Source: Collinsella sp. (lineage in GTDB: Bacteria > Actinomycetota > Coriobacteriia > Coriobacteriales > Coriobacteriaceae). Taken from it: a DNA stretch of 30,895 nt. Location of the stretch: positions 1 through 30,895 of the forward strand of contig DXZN01000016.1 in the NCBI GenBank assembly GCA_019419645.1, given 5' to 3'. A program made the position numbers and the translations under genes. How positions within the stretch are numbered: the stretch's first letter is position 1; every line of letters begins with the position of its first letter. The notes below the pieces were generated by a model, which did no database searches, was not told the DNA's origin, and saw nothing but the letters and a program-made list of their open reading frames with translations. Shown in pieces: positions 30,724 through 30,895 of this stretch.

Positions 30724-30895
30724 ATGAACATCACGGTGTACCTGGGCGCGAGCGTCGGCAACGACCCGGCGTTTCTGCCTGCAGTGCGAGAGCTCGGCAC
30801 GTGGATTGGCTCCAACGGCCACGCGCTGGTATACGGCGGCTCCAAGTCGGGCCTGATGGGCGCGCTTGCCGATAGCGTGCTCGAGGCGGGTGGAC
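30724..30895 (+). CDS. LOG-family protein (TIGR00730), 3' end outside window
   Basis: The first 57 residues of a Rossmann-fold protein: ITVYLGASVGNDPAF, then VRELGTWIGSNGHALVYGGS and KSGLMGALADSVLEAGG. This is the N-terminal half of the family that includes cytokinin riboside 5'-monophosphate phosphoribohydrolase; the diagnostic PGGxGTxxE lies beyond the window. AGGGGG precedes the ATG by 8-9 bases. The start lies 36 bases after the channel gene stop, so the two may be co-transcribed. The natural substrate in bacteria is mostly a nucleoside monophosphate; it is unproven here. Confidence 0.85.
   Translation, partial: MNITVYLGASVGNDPAFLPAVRELGTWIGSNGHALVYGGSKSGLMGALADSVLEAGG

Overview
The window looks like chromosomal DNA of a Coriobacteriia actinobacterium, most likely Collinsella or a close relative. 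The reasons are the GC-rich sequence, AAAGGAG-type ribosome sites mixed with a probable leaderless gene, an LPXTG-variant (LAGTG) surface protein beside a LuxR-type regulator, and Clostridia-like redox and topoisomerase genes. The genus is an inference from gene content. There is no tRNA, rRNA, CRISPR array or recognisable transposase.

Layout. 1-1628 (-): 5' part of an unusual type IIA topoisomerase B subunit, with a candidate LexA/SOS box upstream. 1863-3518 (+): sugar O-acetyltransferase, then an XRE regulator plus membrane protein pair whose promoter is framed by three copies of an operator-like motif. 3609-9136 (-): a 1455-aa wall-anchored surface protein and a LuxR regulator. 9434-10414 (+): a GMP synthase that has only the ATP-pyrophosphatase and dimerisation parts. 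10531-12350 (-): OmpR-type two-component system, divergent from a redox module (12440-14488, +): a 48-aa CXXC membrane protein, a polytopic Fe-S protein and a TlpA-like lipoprotein. 14560-16406 (+): a rhodanese fragment, then a CoA-disulfide-reductase-like flavoprotein with its own rhodanese domain. 16628-19882 (+): a 1084-aa fused ABC exporter. 19920-21644 (-): two membrane proteins of unknown role. 22183-23139 (+): tRNA-dihydrouridine synthase. 23314-24439 (-): glutaredoxin and an XRE/zinc-ribbon/TipAS regulator. 24581-26642 (+): TrmO-like tRNA methyltransferase and a PatB/MalY-type C-S lyase. 26739-27218 (-): NimA-like flavoprotein. 27260-30096 (-): a hybrid sensor kinase split by a one-base frameshift. 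30262-30895 (+): two-helix potassium channel and the start of a LOG-family protein.

How the genes work together. The clearest functional theme is thiol and sulfur redox chemistry: the Fe-S/TlpA module, the CoA-disulfide reductase with rhodanese domains, the glutaredoxin and the C-S lyase. The two-component system next to the Fe-S/TlpA module is a natural candidate for its regulator.

The most distinctive non-coding feature is a dispersed set of palindromes, mostly sharing GGGAC/GTCCC cores, in the gaps between genes (10448, 16417, 19881, 21736, 22021, 22132, 23136, 30151). Two contain the stop codon of the upstream gene, and two are parts of a repeated 90-bp palindrome-plus-terminator unit. 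A separate 186-bp inverted repeat (21781-21966) looks like a MITE.
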